Shown: in pieces, positions 1 through 5,684 of the stretch
Layout of the letters: every line of letters starts with the position of its first letter
Numbering within the stretch: position 1 is the first letter of the stretch
Assembly: GCA_016210285.1 (NCBI GenBank)
Contig: JACQUN010000149.1
Location: 1-5,719, forward strand
Direction of reading: 5' to 3'
From: Chloroflexota bacterium
GTDB lineage: Bacteria; Chloroflexota; Dehalococcoidia; UBA1127; JACQUN01
DNA length: 5,719 bases
Translations under genes and position numbers: made by a program
The notes under the pieces: generated by a model
Databases searched by the model: none
What the model saw: only the letters and a program-made list of their open reading frames with translations
Told to the model about the DNA's origin: nothing

Positions 1-1
1 C

Positions 2-250
2 GGCACCAACCTCTCCCTGAAACTGGAGTCCATTGTTGATGAATACTGGCCTGAGGGGCCTCCCAAGGACTACCGGAGCCAGGTGGTCCTCTACGAGAAT
101 GGGCAGGAGGTTCAGCAGGGTGTCCTCCGGGTCAACCACCCCATGAGCTACAAGGGAGTGCGCTTCTACCAGTCCTTCTTTGGCCAGGCAGTGGTGACGG
201 AGGTACGAGACCAGAGCGGACAGACCCTGGAACGCCTCAGGAGCTACTAG
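2..250 (+). CDS. resB: ResB-like cytochrome c biogenesis protein, C-terminal fragment (5' end outside window)
   Basis: The open frame enters from the left edge and ends at TAG 248-250, giving 82 residues. ResB (Ccs1) is a membrane protein of system II cytochrome c maturation; with CcsA it delivers heme to apocytochrome c outside the membrane. The fragment carries the extracytoplasmic ResB signature: DYRS (fragment residues 23-26), VNHP (44-47) and GVRFYQSFFG (52-61), in the usual order and spacing. The frame stops only about 20 residues after the YQ motif. Many ResB proteins continue for roughly 100 residues more and end in a last membrane helix, which is absent here. The other two frames downstream show no protein-like continuation, so a simple frameshift is not evident. 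It could be a naturally short lineage form or a truncated gene. The family call rests on motif recognition alone; a ccsA-like partner, if present, would lie upstream outside the window. Confidence 0.75.
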   Translation, partial: GTNLSLKLESIVDEYWPEGPPKDYRSQVVLYENGQEVQQGVLRVNHPMSYKGVRFYQSFFGQAVVTEVRDQSGQTLERLRSY

Positions 251-257
251 CCGATCA

Positions 258-280
258 CCGGGGCCCGCCGCGGGCCCTGG
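258..280 (+). terminator. GC-rich hairpin just after the resB-like stop, candidate terminator
   Basis: GGGCCCG (261-267) and CGGGCCC (271-277) form a perfect 7-bp stem with a CCG loop. Adding one G-U pair and two more G-C pairs gives a 10-bp stem over 258-280. It starts 8 nt after the stop codon, where a terminator would sit, but no T-run follows, so intrinsic termination is uncertain. Confidence 0.4.
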
Positions 281-284
281 GCGC

Positions 285-341
285 CACCAGCCCCCGGATT
301 CCAGCCTCTCCCTCTAATTCTTTGCATCAGGCAGGCTGGTG
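285..341. repeat. Loose inverted repeat with a competing internal arm
   Basis: CACCAGCC (285-292) is the exact reverse complement of GGCTGGTG (334-341), with 41 nt between the arms. A second copy, CCAGCC (301-306), can also pair with GGCTGG (334-339), so two mutually exclusive stems are possible. Short arms and a long loop mean chance is a fair explanation. Confidence 0.35.
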
Positions 342-353
342 CTGGGATGGCCG

Positions 354-387
354 TGTGGGGTGATTCCGGCAGAGGAATCCCCCCACA
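354..387. repeat. Long near-perfect intergenic hairpin
   Basis: TGTGGGG (354-360) pairs with CCCCACA (381-387), and GATTCC (362-367) pairs with GGAATC (374-379). One T/C mismatch (361/380) separates the two blocks, giving 13 base pairs around the 6-nt loop GGCAGA. This is one of the two strongest fold-backs in the window. It lies about 45 bp upstream of the M42 -10 box and is not followed by T-runs on either strand. It could be a transcript end for resB, a structured RNA, or a small dispersed repeat; the sequence alone does not decide. Confidence 0.6.
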
Positions 388-429
388 ACGCGTCCAGTGA
401 GGAGAACGGAGCGCAAGGCGCGGACGGCG

Positions 430-438
430 TGCTAGAAT
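430..438 (+). promoter_or_regulatory. Extended -10 promoter for the M42 peptidase gene
   Basis: TGCTAGAAT holds a TG extension (430-431) and the -10 hexamer TAGAAT (433-438), matching TATAAT at five of six positions. No good -35 box is visible 16-18 bp upstream, which fits an extended -10 promoter. The predicted start near 445 leaves a leader of about 30 nt that includes the ribosome binding site. The continuation AATAGG recurs at the aldehyde dehydrogenase promoter. Confidence 0.55.
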
Positions 439-441
439 AGG

Positions 442-455
442 TGCCTGCGCAGGCA
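442..455. promoter_or_regulatory. Perfect 14-bp palindrome over the predicted transcription start, operator-like
   Basis: TGCCTGCGCAGGCA is a perfect dyad with no central gap (7-bp half-sites). It begins 3 bp after the -10 hexamer and ends 6 bp before the Shine-Dalgarno sequence, so a bound repressor would cover the start site. As RNA it could instead form a 5-bp stem with a GCGC loop just before the ribosome binding site. No cognate regulator is encoded in the window. Confidence 0.45.
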
Positions 456-474
456 GTCGCGTAGGAGGCATCTG

Positions 475-1560
475 ATGGAAAGGGTCGAACGACTTCTGGA
501 GGAGCTGACCAACGCCTACGGGCCCCCGGGGTTCGAGGAGCCCGTCAGGGCGATCATGCGGCGGGAGCTTTCTCCTGTTTCGGATAGCATCGAGACCGAC
601 GGCATGGGGTCGTTGATCGCCCGCTTGCGCGGGGGCCAGGATTCACCTCGTGTGATGCTGGCGGCGCACATGGACGAGGTGGGCCTTCTGGTCAAGTACG
701 TCACGCAAGAGGGCTTCGTCAAGTTTCAACCCCTTGGCGGTTGGCTGGACCACGCCCTCATAAACCAGCGATTTGTGATTCTTGCCCGCAACGGCCCTGT
801 CCACGGCGTAACAGGGCTCAAGACGCCCCACGTCATAGCAGCAGAGCAGCGGGCCACCCTGGCTTTCAAATGGCAACAGATGTTCCTGGACGTGGGGGCA
901 ACCAGCCGGAAGGATGCCGAGGAGCGCCTGGGCATCCAGCCCGGTGACCCGATTGCGCCGGAGAGCAAGTTCCAGGCCCTTGCCGGAGGCCAATGCTACC
1001 TGGCCAAGGCGTGGGATGACCGTGTGGGCCTGGCGGTGATGGTCGAGGCCATGAGCTTGCTGTCGAAGCGCCCGCCGCCTAATGCTGTCTATGCGGTCTC
1101 GACGGTGCAAGAGGAGGTGGGGCTGCGTGGCGCCCACACCAGTGCGAATCTGGTGAGGCCCGACGTGGGCATCAACCTGGAGGCTGGTGTGGCCGCAGAC
1201 TACCCGGGCACCTCCCAGGAGGAAGCGCAGGAACGCCTGGGCGGCGGCCCCGGCCTCTTTCTTCACGACAGCTCCATGCTGCCGAACCTCAAGTTCCGCG
1301 ATCTTGTTGTTGATGTGGCGCGGGAGCAGGGCATCTCCCTGCAGTTCGAGGTGCTGAGCGGCTACGGCCAGGACGGCGCCGAAATGCAGCGGGCCTATGC
1401 CGGCATCCCCACCATCAACATCACCGTCCCCACCCGCTACCTCCACAATCACAATGGGGTGATCAGCCGCCAGGACTTTGATGGCGCTGTTGCGCTGGTG
1501 AGCGAGGTCGTTCGACGGCTGGACGCTGACACCGTGCGGCGTCTGAGGAGCTTCGACTAA
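475..1560 (+). CDS. M42 family metallopeptidase (dinuclear-metal aminopeptidase)
   Basis: This 361-residue protein has the usual length for M42 (TET-type) aminopeptidases, cytoplasmic dinuclear-metal enzymes that trim free peptides, often as large oligomers. Motifs appear in order: AAHMDEVG with metal ligand H65 and D67; the GLKTPH region (114-119); AWDDRVG with bridging ligand D181; VQEEVGLRGA with catalytic base E213 and ligand E214; INLEAGVAADYPG (233-245); and PTRYLHNHNG with ligand H324. The position usually occupied by a ligand Asp in family references appears to be E236 here. No signal peptide or membrane segment is seen. ATG 475 is supported by TAGGAGG (462-468), 6 nt upstream. The gene has its own promoter and palindrome, and its stop lies 7 bp from that of the convergent exporter gene. 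Substrate preference (neutral, acidic or other residues) cannot be told from motifs. Long antisense frames beneath it are codon shadows. Confidence 0.93.
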   Translation: MERVERLLEELTNAYGPPGFEEPVRAIMRRELSPVSDSIETDGMGSLIARLRGGQDSPRVMLAAHMDEVGLLVKYVTQEGFVKFQPLGGWLDHALINQRFVILARNGPVHGVTGLKTPHVIAAEQRATLAFKWQQMFLDVGATSRKDAEERLGIQPGDPIAPESKFQALAGGQCYLAKAWDDRVGLAVMVEAMSLLSKRPPPNAVYAVSTVQEEVGLRGAHTSANLVRPDVGINLEAGVAADYPGTSQEEAQERLGGGPGLFLHDSSMLPNLKFRDLVVDVAREQGISLQFEVLSGYGQDGAEMQRAYAGIPTINITVPTRYLHNHNGVISRQDFDGAVALVSEVVRRLDADTVRRLRSFD

Positions 1561-1567
1561 GGGCGCG

Positions 1568-2839
1568 CTACAAACGGCGCAGGTGGGGAATCCATATCAC
1601 CGCCGCCACGAACGCCCCCGCCACCAGCGCCCCCTCCACAATCACCGCATGGGGGGCGCCCATGACCTCCGCCAGAACTCCCAGCATGAGGCTGCCCAGC
1701 GGCATCAGCCCCATGTCCAGCATGCTCAGGCTCAGCACGCGCCCCCGGACTGCGTCGGGCACAAGGGTCTGCAGCATCACCGTGTTCAGGGTGAAGAAGC
1801 TCATCTGCACCGCTCCGACGAAGACCATGGCCAGGAGAGACAGAGTAAGGGAGTTGGAGAGAGCGAAGAGGACGAGCCCCACTCCCATGAGGACGCCCAT
1901 GCCCAGCATCACCTGCCCCCTCCGGGCCATGTTGCTGAAGCTGGCCAGGGTCAGCGTCCCCACGAGTGCACCGACGCCTGATGCCGCCATCAGCATCCCC
2001 AGCCCCTCGGGCCCGACGTCCAGGATGTCCTTGGCGAAAATCGGAAGCAGCGCCTGGAAGGGCATGGCCAGGAGGGCGGGCACAAGGCCGATGAGCACCA
2101 GACTCAGCAGAGCGGCATCCTCTTTCAAAACCTGCAGACCGCCGAAGAAGGATTGCAACATGGGCCCGGGCCTCTCCAGCCTGGGCCGCTGGGCCCGAAT
2201 GGGGAGGGTGCTGAGGGCCACTGCCAGGTAACACACACTCTGCAGAAAGAAGTTGCCGGCAATGCTGATCAGGGCGATGAGGATACCCCCCACAGCCGGC
2301 CCAATGACTCGAGTGACGGTGAACCCCGCCGAGTTCAGGGCGATGGCGTTGCTGAGGTCTTTCCTGGGCACGACCAGTGGGACAAGGACCTGGCGCACAC
2401 TCTGGTTGAAGATGAATCCCATGCCAACCAGAAAGTTGAAGGCGAAGATGTGCCAGACTTGGACGAAGTGAAGGGCCAGATCAAAGGCGAAAACGGTGGC
2501 CACGACAGCCAGGAAGATCTGGGAGATCACCAGAATCCGCTTGGGGTCCATCCGGTCCGCCACGACCCCTGCGAAGGGGGCCAGGAGGAAGGGCACGGTG
2601 CGGGTTGCTGACACTGCGCCCAGGAGCAGGGCGGAGCCGGTAAGCTGGTACACCAGCCAGCCGATGGAGACCTGCTGGATCCACTGGGCTGTGCTGGAGA
2701 AGAAGGTCCCCGTCAACAGGTAGCGGAAGTCCCGGTGCCGAGCGGACAGGAAGGTACGAGGGAGACGTATCCCTGCCAGGCGCGGGGCCTCCCCTGCTTC
2801 AGCAGTGCGAACCGTATTACCCAAGCCTTTTGTCCTCAT
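1568..2839 (-). CDS. MFS transporter, MFS_3 / EntS-like exporter type
   Basis: This is a 423-residue inner-membrane protein with about 12 hydrophobic segments in two halves, separated by a polar loop near residues 212-240. It has MFS motif A after TM2 (GVVADRMDPKRIL, 91-103), the segment NSAGFTVTRVIGPAVGG (169-185), and PDAVRGRVLSLSMLD (361-375). The last two are typical of the MFS_3 group, which includes the enterobactin exporter EntS and putative drug exporters. Proton-driven efflux of a small molecule is therefore likely, but the substrate is unknown. The start is uncertain. ATG 2839 has no Shine-Dalgarno sequence and lies only about 14 nt from the predicted transcription start. A TTG at 2822-2824 (residue 6) has GAGGA 8 nt upstream and may be the true start. 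Either choice keeps every membrane segment. The gene is probably monocistronic, with its own promoter between it and the upstream oxidoreductase gene. Confidence 0.92.
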   Translation of the reverse strand: MRTKGLGNTVRTAEAGEAPRLAGIRLPRTFLSARHRDFRYLLTGTFFSSTAQWIQQVSIGWLVYQLTGSALLLGAVSATRTVPFLLAPFAGVVADRMDPKRILVISQIFLAVVATVFAFDLALHFVQVWHIFAFNFLVGMGFIFNQSVRQVLVPLVVPRKDLSNAIALNSAGFTVTRVIGPAVGGILIALISIAGNFFLQSVCYLAVALSTLPIRAQRPRLERPGPMLQSFFGGLQVLKEDAALLSLVLIGLVPALLAMPFQALLPIFAKDILDVGPEGLGMLMAASGVGALVGTLTLASFSNMARRGQVMLGMGVLMGVGLVLFALSNSLTLSLLAMVFVGAVQMSFFTLNTVMLQTLVPDAVRGRVLSLSMLDMGLMPLGSLMLGVLAEVMGAPHAVIVEGALVAGAFVAAVIWIPHLRRL

Positions 2840-2859
2840 AAGGTTACCGAAGATGGACT

Positions 2860-2888
2860 ATTCTACGCTGCTGACGACAGCGCCACAA
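2860..2888 (-). promoter_or_regulatory. Promoter of the MFS exporter gene, with a dyad filling the spacer
   Basis: On the minus strand, TTGTGG (2888-2883) is followed after exactly 17 bp by TAGAAT (2865-2860), a five-of-six match to TATAAT; the -35 matches TTGACA at three positions. The 17-bp spacer is an inverted repeat, CGCTG (2866-2870), 7 bp, CAGCG (2878-2882), which could be a regulator site. The predicted start is near 2853, just ahead of the gene. Confidence 0.5.
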
Positions 2889-2986
2889 GTCCGCCAAAGC
2901 CGAGGGGACTTCAAGGGCCGTGCGGGGGCGCCAAGCCTCTCCGCCACTGATGTCCATTGCTGGTCTCCGGGTGTGTGCGGAACTCC

Positions 2987-3002
2987 TGCCAGTCCGCTGG
3001 CA
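2987..3002 (-). terminator. Small hairpin after the luciferase-like gene, weak terminator candidate
   Basis: TGCCAG and CTGGCA form a perfect 6-bp stem with a 4-nt loop, beginning 16 nt after the stop of the oxidoreductase gene on the minus strand. No T-run follows. Placement suits transcription termination or 3'-end protection, but the stem is short and may be chance. Confidence 0.3.
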
Positions 3003-3018
3003 AGGGCGGCGCTGCCCC

Positions 3019-3948
3019 TCAGTGGAGCTGGGCGACCACCTCCTGGGCAAGGCGCCGCAGGTGGGCTGCATCAGGTGAAGGAGGGCCCAGGATAAGGGTC
3101 TTGACCCCTGCATCCACGAAGCCCTGGAGGCGCTGGGCCACCTCCGCAGGCGGGCCGAAGATGGCGAAGCGGTCCACGTCGTAGGAGGGGGAGTAGTACC
3201 CGTGCAGGTATGGCTGGAGGAGGCGCCGCGCCCGGTCACGGTCGTCGTCCACGGCCAGGTAGATGAGCTTGCCCGCGTCCAGTTGCGCGGGGTCCTTGCC
3301 GAGGGAGTGGGCGTCCTCCTGGACCTTTCCCCATGCGGCGCGGAACTCCTCCGGCGTGCCCGTTGAGCCCATCATCCAGCCATCGGTGAGCTCGACCCCC
3401 CGTCGCAGGGACGCGTCCACCCGCCCGCCCATGACGAGGGGGATGCCTCCCCTCTGGACCGGTCTTGGCCTGATGCTCACCCCCTCCAGGTTGTAGAAGC
3501 GCCCCTGGAAGGTGACCGGCTCCCCTGTCAGGAGCCGCCGCAAGACGGTGATGTTCTCCCGCAAGCGGGCCACTCGCTCTTTGATAGGGACTCCCAGGCC
3601 CTTGAACTCCCGCTCGCTGCCGCCCAGGGAGATGCCCAGGCTCAGGCGGCCCCCGGAGAGGTAGTCCAGGGTCGCCGCCTGCTTGGCCACCAGGACCGCG
3701 TTGCGGAAGGCGAACAGGAGCACCGCCGTCCCCAGGCGGATGCGCTCGGTGCTGGCCGCGGCCCAGGTCAGCAGGGTGAGGGAGTCCAGAACGTTGATGC
3801 TGTGGAAGATGCGGTCCACCGTCCAGAGGGCGTGGAAGCCCAGGGACTCAGCCTGCTGGAAGAACTCCCGGTAGGCTGAGGGCGAGGCCAGGGCCTGGCC
3901 GGAGGTGCAGGGAACAAGAATCCCGACGTTGACTCTGCGGGACACCAT
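3019..3948 (-). CDS. Luciferase-like (LLM) flavin/F420-dependent oxidoreductase
   Basis: This 309-residue protein is of typical size for the bacterial luciferase-like family, cytoplasmic TIM-barrel enzymes using F420 or FMN. Family patterns are seen in order: AESLGFHALWTVDR (33-46); ERIRLGTAV (68-76); LDYLSGGRLSLGISLGG (94-110); the R..RLREN helix with R125 and R128; PVQRGGIPLVMGGR (163-176); and ELTDGWMM (186-193). The pattern resembles the F420-dependent LLM class, but cofactor choice cannot be proved by eye. The frame stays open upstream to 4095. ATG 3948 is preferred because AGGAGG lies 4 nt before it, family homology begins directly (MVSRRVNVGILVPC), and the predicted promoter lies inside the extension. 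The gene is divergent from the aldehyde dehydrogenase gene, so a linked oxidation pathway is plausible. Substrate unknown. Confidence 0.9.
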   Translation of the reverse strand: MVSRRVNVGILVPCTSGQALASPSAYREFFQQAESLGFHALWTVDRIFHSINVLDSLTLLTWAAASTERIRLGTAVLLFAFRNAVLVAKQAATLDYLSGGRLSLGISLGGSEREFKGLGVPIKERVARLRENITVLRRLLTGEPVTFQGRFYNLEGVSIRPRPVQRGGIPLVMGGRVDASLRRGVELTDGWMMGSTGTPEEFRAAWGKVQEDAHSLGKDPAQLDAGKLIYLAVDDDRDRARRLLQPYLHGYYSPSYDVDRFAIFGPPAEVAQRLQGFVDAGVKTLILGPPSPDAAHLRRLAQEVVAQLH

Positions 3949-3952
3949 GGTG

Positions 3953-3958
3953 CCTCCT
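3953..3958 (-). promoter_or_regulatory. Ribosome binding site fixing the luciferase-like gene start
   Basis: AGGAGG on the minus strand sits 4 nt before ATG 3948-3946. It marks this ATG as the start rather than the in-frame ATG at 4095, which lies 5' of the predicted promoter. Confidence 0.75.
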
Positions 3959-3994
3959 GCGTCGGAAATAGCTGCCCACCCCTTGGCCGTGCGG

Positions 3995-4005
3995 TCAAGC
4001 CTTGA
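3995..4005. promoter_or_regulatory. Short dyad in the luciferase-like gene leader, possible operator
   Basis: TCAAG-C-CTTGA is an 11-bp palindrome with 5-bp arms, about 7-17 nt downstream of the predicted minus-strand transcription start. Its place resembles that of the palindrome before the M42 gene, but the sequence is unrelated and the arms are short enough for chance. Confidence 0.25.
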
Positions 4006-4018
4006 GGGCGTCGCGACT

Positions 4019-4047
4019 ACTGTAGCACGGGCGCCCACAGGGTTCAA
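4019..4047 (-). promoter_or_regulatory. Promoter of the luciferase-like gene
   Basis: On the minus strand, TTGAAC (4047-4042) is followed after 17 bp by TACAGT (4024-4019). Each matches its consensus at four of six positions, and a TG extension (4027-4026) precedes the -10. The predicted start near 4012 gives a leader of about 60 nt and excludes the longer upstream frame. The -35 overlaps the weak -35 of the opposing promoter. Confidence 0.45.
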
Positions 4048-4073
4048 ATGCGAGACGTTCCCTTTGCTATAAT
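4043..4073 (+). promoter_or_regulatory. Promoter of the aldehyde dehydrogenase gene
   Basis: A perfect TATAAT (4068-4073) is preceded by TG (4065-4066), making a consensus extended -10, TGCTATAAT. A weak -35, TTCAAA (4043-4048), matches four of six but at a long 19-bp spacing; the extended -10 probably carries recognition. This is the best promoter in the window. The predicted start near 4080 leaves a leader of about 40 nt. Confidence 0.65.
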
Positions 4074-4110
4074 AGGCTTTGGGCTGGGTGTTCACGTGTC
4101 CATACCTGCG

Positions 4111-4117
4111 GGAGGTG
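4111..4117 (+). promoter_or_regulatory. Ribosome binding site before two adjacent ATG codons
   Basis: GGAGGTG matches the anti-Shine-Dalgarno partner well. Counting from GGAGG (4111-4115), the first ATG (4119) is 3 nt away and the second (4122) is 6 nt away. The second has the more usual spacing; the product differs by one Met. Confidence 0.7.
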
Positions 4118-4118
4118 G

Positions 4119-5579
4119 ATGATGCAGGTCAAGGCTGAAGAGTACAAGCTTCTTGTTGGGGGCGAGTGGGTCCCCAGCGCATCGGGCCAGCACTTTGAGA
4201 CGTACAACCCGGCCACCGGGGAGGTTCTGGCCTACCTGCCCCGCGGCAACGAGCGGGACGTGGATCAGGCCGTGGACGCAGCGGCTACCACCTTCGAGAG
4301 CAAGGCATGGCGGGAGATGCAGCCCGCCCAGCGGGGGCGCATCCTCTGGCGCATCGCCGAGCTCATCCGGGGGCGGCGGGAGGAGCTGGCGCAACTGGAG
4401 GCCCTGGATACCGGCAAGCCTTTGAGCCAGGCCCGCACCGACGTGGAGGTGGCCGCCCGCTACTTTGAGTACTACGCTGGGGTGGCAGACAAGATCCTTG
4501 GGAATGTCATCCCTGTACAGTGGGGCATCCTCGATTTCACCTTGAGGGAGCCTTACGGCGTCTCCGCCCAGATCATCCCCTGGAACTACCCCATCCAGAT
4601 CGGCTCGCGCGGCATCGCCCCAGCCTTGGCGGCGGGGAACTGCGTGGTGGTCAAGCCCGCCGAGGAGGCGTCATTGTCCTGCATCAAGGTGGGGGAGATC
4701 GCCCTGGAGGCGGGCCTGCCAGCGGGGGCCTTGAACATCGTGACCGGCTTCGGCCCAGAGGCGGGGGCTGCCCTGGCAAACCACCCCAGGATCAGCCACC
4801 TCACCTTCACCGGCTCCGTGGAGACGGGCACCCTGGTGATGCAGGCGGCGGCCCGCAGCGTGGTCCCCGTGACCCTGGAGCTGGGGGGCAAGTCACCCAA
4901 TATCCTCTTCGCCGATGCGAATCTTGAGGTGGCGCTGCCCGCCATCGCCCGCTCCATCATCCAGAACTGTGGCCAGACCTGCTCTGCAGGCTCGCGGCTT
5001 CTGGTAGAGGCGGGAGTGCACCAGCAGGCGGTGGAGGCCTTGCGGGGGCGCTTCGCCCAGGTGCGCCTGGGCTACCCCCTGGAGGACCCGGACCTCGGTC
5101 CCTTGATCTCCCAGAGCCAGCGGGAGCGGGTGCTGGGGTACATCAAGGTGGCCCAGGAGGAGGGGGTCCGAGTGGCGGTGGGAGGAGGCACCCCCGATGA
5201 CCCGAAGCTGCGCCGCGGCTACTATGTGCTCCCCACGATACTGGATGGGGTCCACCCGAAGGCTCGCGTCTTCAATGAGGAGATCTTCGGGCCTGTGCTC
5301 ACCGTCACGCCCTTCCGCGAGGTGGGGGAGGCCGAAGCCCTGGCCAACGCCACTCCTTACGGGCTGGTGGCGGGCATCTGGACCAGGGAGATCAGCAAGG
5401 CCCTCTACCTGGCCTCCAGGGTCAAGGCAGGGCAGGTGTTCATCAACACCTACGGCGCTGGGGGAGGCGTGGAGCTGCCCTTCGGCGGCTACAAGAAGAG
5501 CGGCTTCGGCAGGGAGAAGGGCCTGGATGCGCTGCTCAACTACACCCAGGTGAAGAATGTGGCCATCCGCTTTGCGTAA
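4119..5579 (+). CDS. NAD(P)+-dependent aldehyde dehydrogenase family protein
   Basis: This 486-residue protein is full length for the ALDH superfamily, soluble enzymes that oxidise aldehydes to carboxylates with NAD(P)+. Key residues are all present: N156 in IIPWNYP (oxyanion hole), K179 in VVVKPAE (cofactor binding), FTGSVETG (230-237, dinucleotide fold turn), catalytic base E254 in LELGGKSP, nucleophile C288 in NCGQTCSAGSR, and E388 in EEIFGPV (nicotinamide ribose contact). The C-terminal PFGGYKKSGFGREKG (454-468) is also typical. The extra Cys at 284 is four residues before the nucleophile. The motif style suggests the broad betaine/phenylacetaldehyde-type non-acylating group; NAD versus NADP and the substrate cannot be fixed by eye. 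The start is ATG 4119 or, with better ribosome-site spacing, ATG 4122. Its divergent partner is a luciferase-like oxidoreductase, which could supply an aldehyde (inference). Confidence 0.95.
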   Translation: MMQVKAEEYKLLVGGEWVPSASGQHFETYNPATGEVLAYLPRGNERDVDQAVDAAATTFESKAWREMQPAQRGRILWRIAELIRGRREELAQLEALDTGKPLSQARTDVEVAARYFEYYAGVADKILGNVIPVQWGILDFTLREPYGVSAQIIPWNYPIQIGSRGIAPALAAGNCVVVKPAEEASLSCIKVGEIALEAGLPAGALNIVTGFGPEAGAALANHPRISHLTFTGSVETGTLVMQAAARSVVPVTLELGGKSPNILFADANLEVALPAIARSIIQNCGQTCSAGSRLLVEAGVHQQAVEALRGRFAQVRLGYPLEDPDLGPLISQSQRERVLGYIKVAQEEGVRVAVGGGTPDDPKLRRGYYVLPTILDGVHPKARVFNEEIFGPVLTVTPFREVGEAEALANATPYGLVAGIWTREISKALYLASRVKAGQVFINTYGAGGGVELPFGGYKKSGFGREKGLDALLNYTQVKNVAIRFA

Positions 5580-5599
5580 TACCCGGTGGGGGAGTCCTT

Positions 5600-5632
5600 C
5601 TTGCCTCGCTCCGTCACCCTGAGCGAGGCAAG
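5600..5632 (+). terminator. Strong 12-bp hairpin after the aldehyde dehydrogenase gene
   Basis: CTTGCCTCGCTC (5600-5611) pairs perfectly with GAGCGAGGCAAG (5621-5632) around a 9-nt loop. It begins 20 nt after the stop codon. There is no T-run, so it is either a Rho-type or structure-only terminator or part of a repeat: its CACCCTGAGCGAGG core resembles intergenic dyad repeats common in many bacterial genomes. Confidence 0.5.
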
Positions 5633-5684
5633 TGTAGTGATTCCAACGCTTCGTTAGCGATCAGGTGCGGCCCGTCCTTTTCAC

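Noticed and set aside
251..330. Frameshifted continuation of the ResB-like gene
   Set aside because: Both alternative frames give Pro/Gly/Arg-rich sequence without ResB motifs or a membrane helix and soon hit stops.
643..1452. Long minus-strand open frame (269 codons) antisense to the M42 gene
   Set aside because: Its translation is low-complexity His/Arg/Gly/Leu-rich with no family motif, it lies fully opposite a well-supported peptidase gene, and long antisense frames are expected in high-GC DNA.
1662..2231. Plus-strand open frame of 189 codons opposite the exporter gene
   Set aside because: It is Ser/Arg/Pro/Thr-rich, without domain motifs, and shadows the clear MFS membrane-protein frame.
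2844..2957. Possible 37-residue small protein on the minus strand between the two minus genes
   Set aside because: It has no convincing ribosome site, overlaps the exporter promoter, and has an unremarkable basic composition; it looks like a chance frame.
3949..4095. N-terminal extension of the luciferase-like gene to an upstream ATG (49 extra residues)
   Set aside because: The extension runs through the predicted promoter, has no family similarity, and the internal ATG has a strong ribosome site and starts exactly at the conserved region.
4093..4098. CACGTG hexamer upstream of the aldehyde dehydrogenase gene
   Set aside because: Only 6 bp with no extended symmetry; a six-base palindrome is expected by chance at this length.
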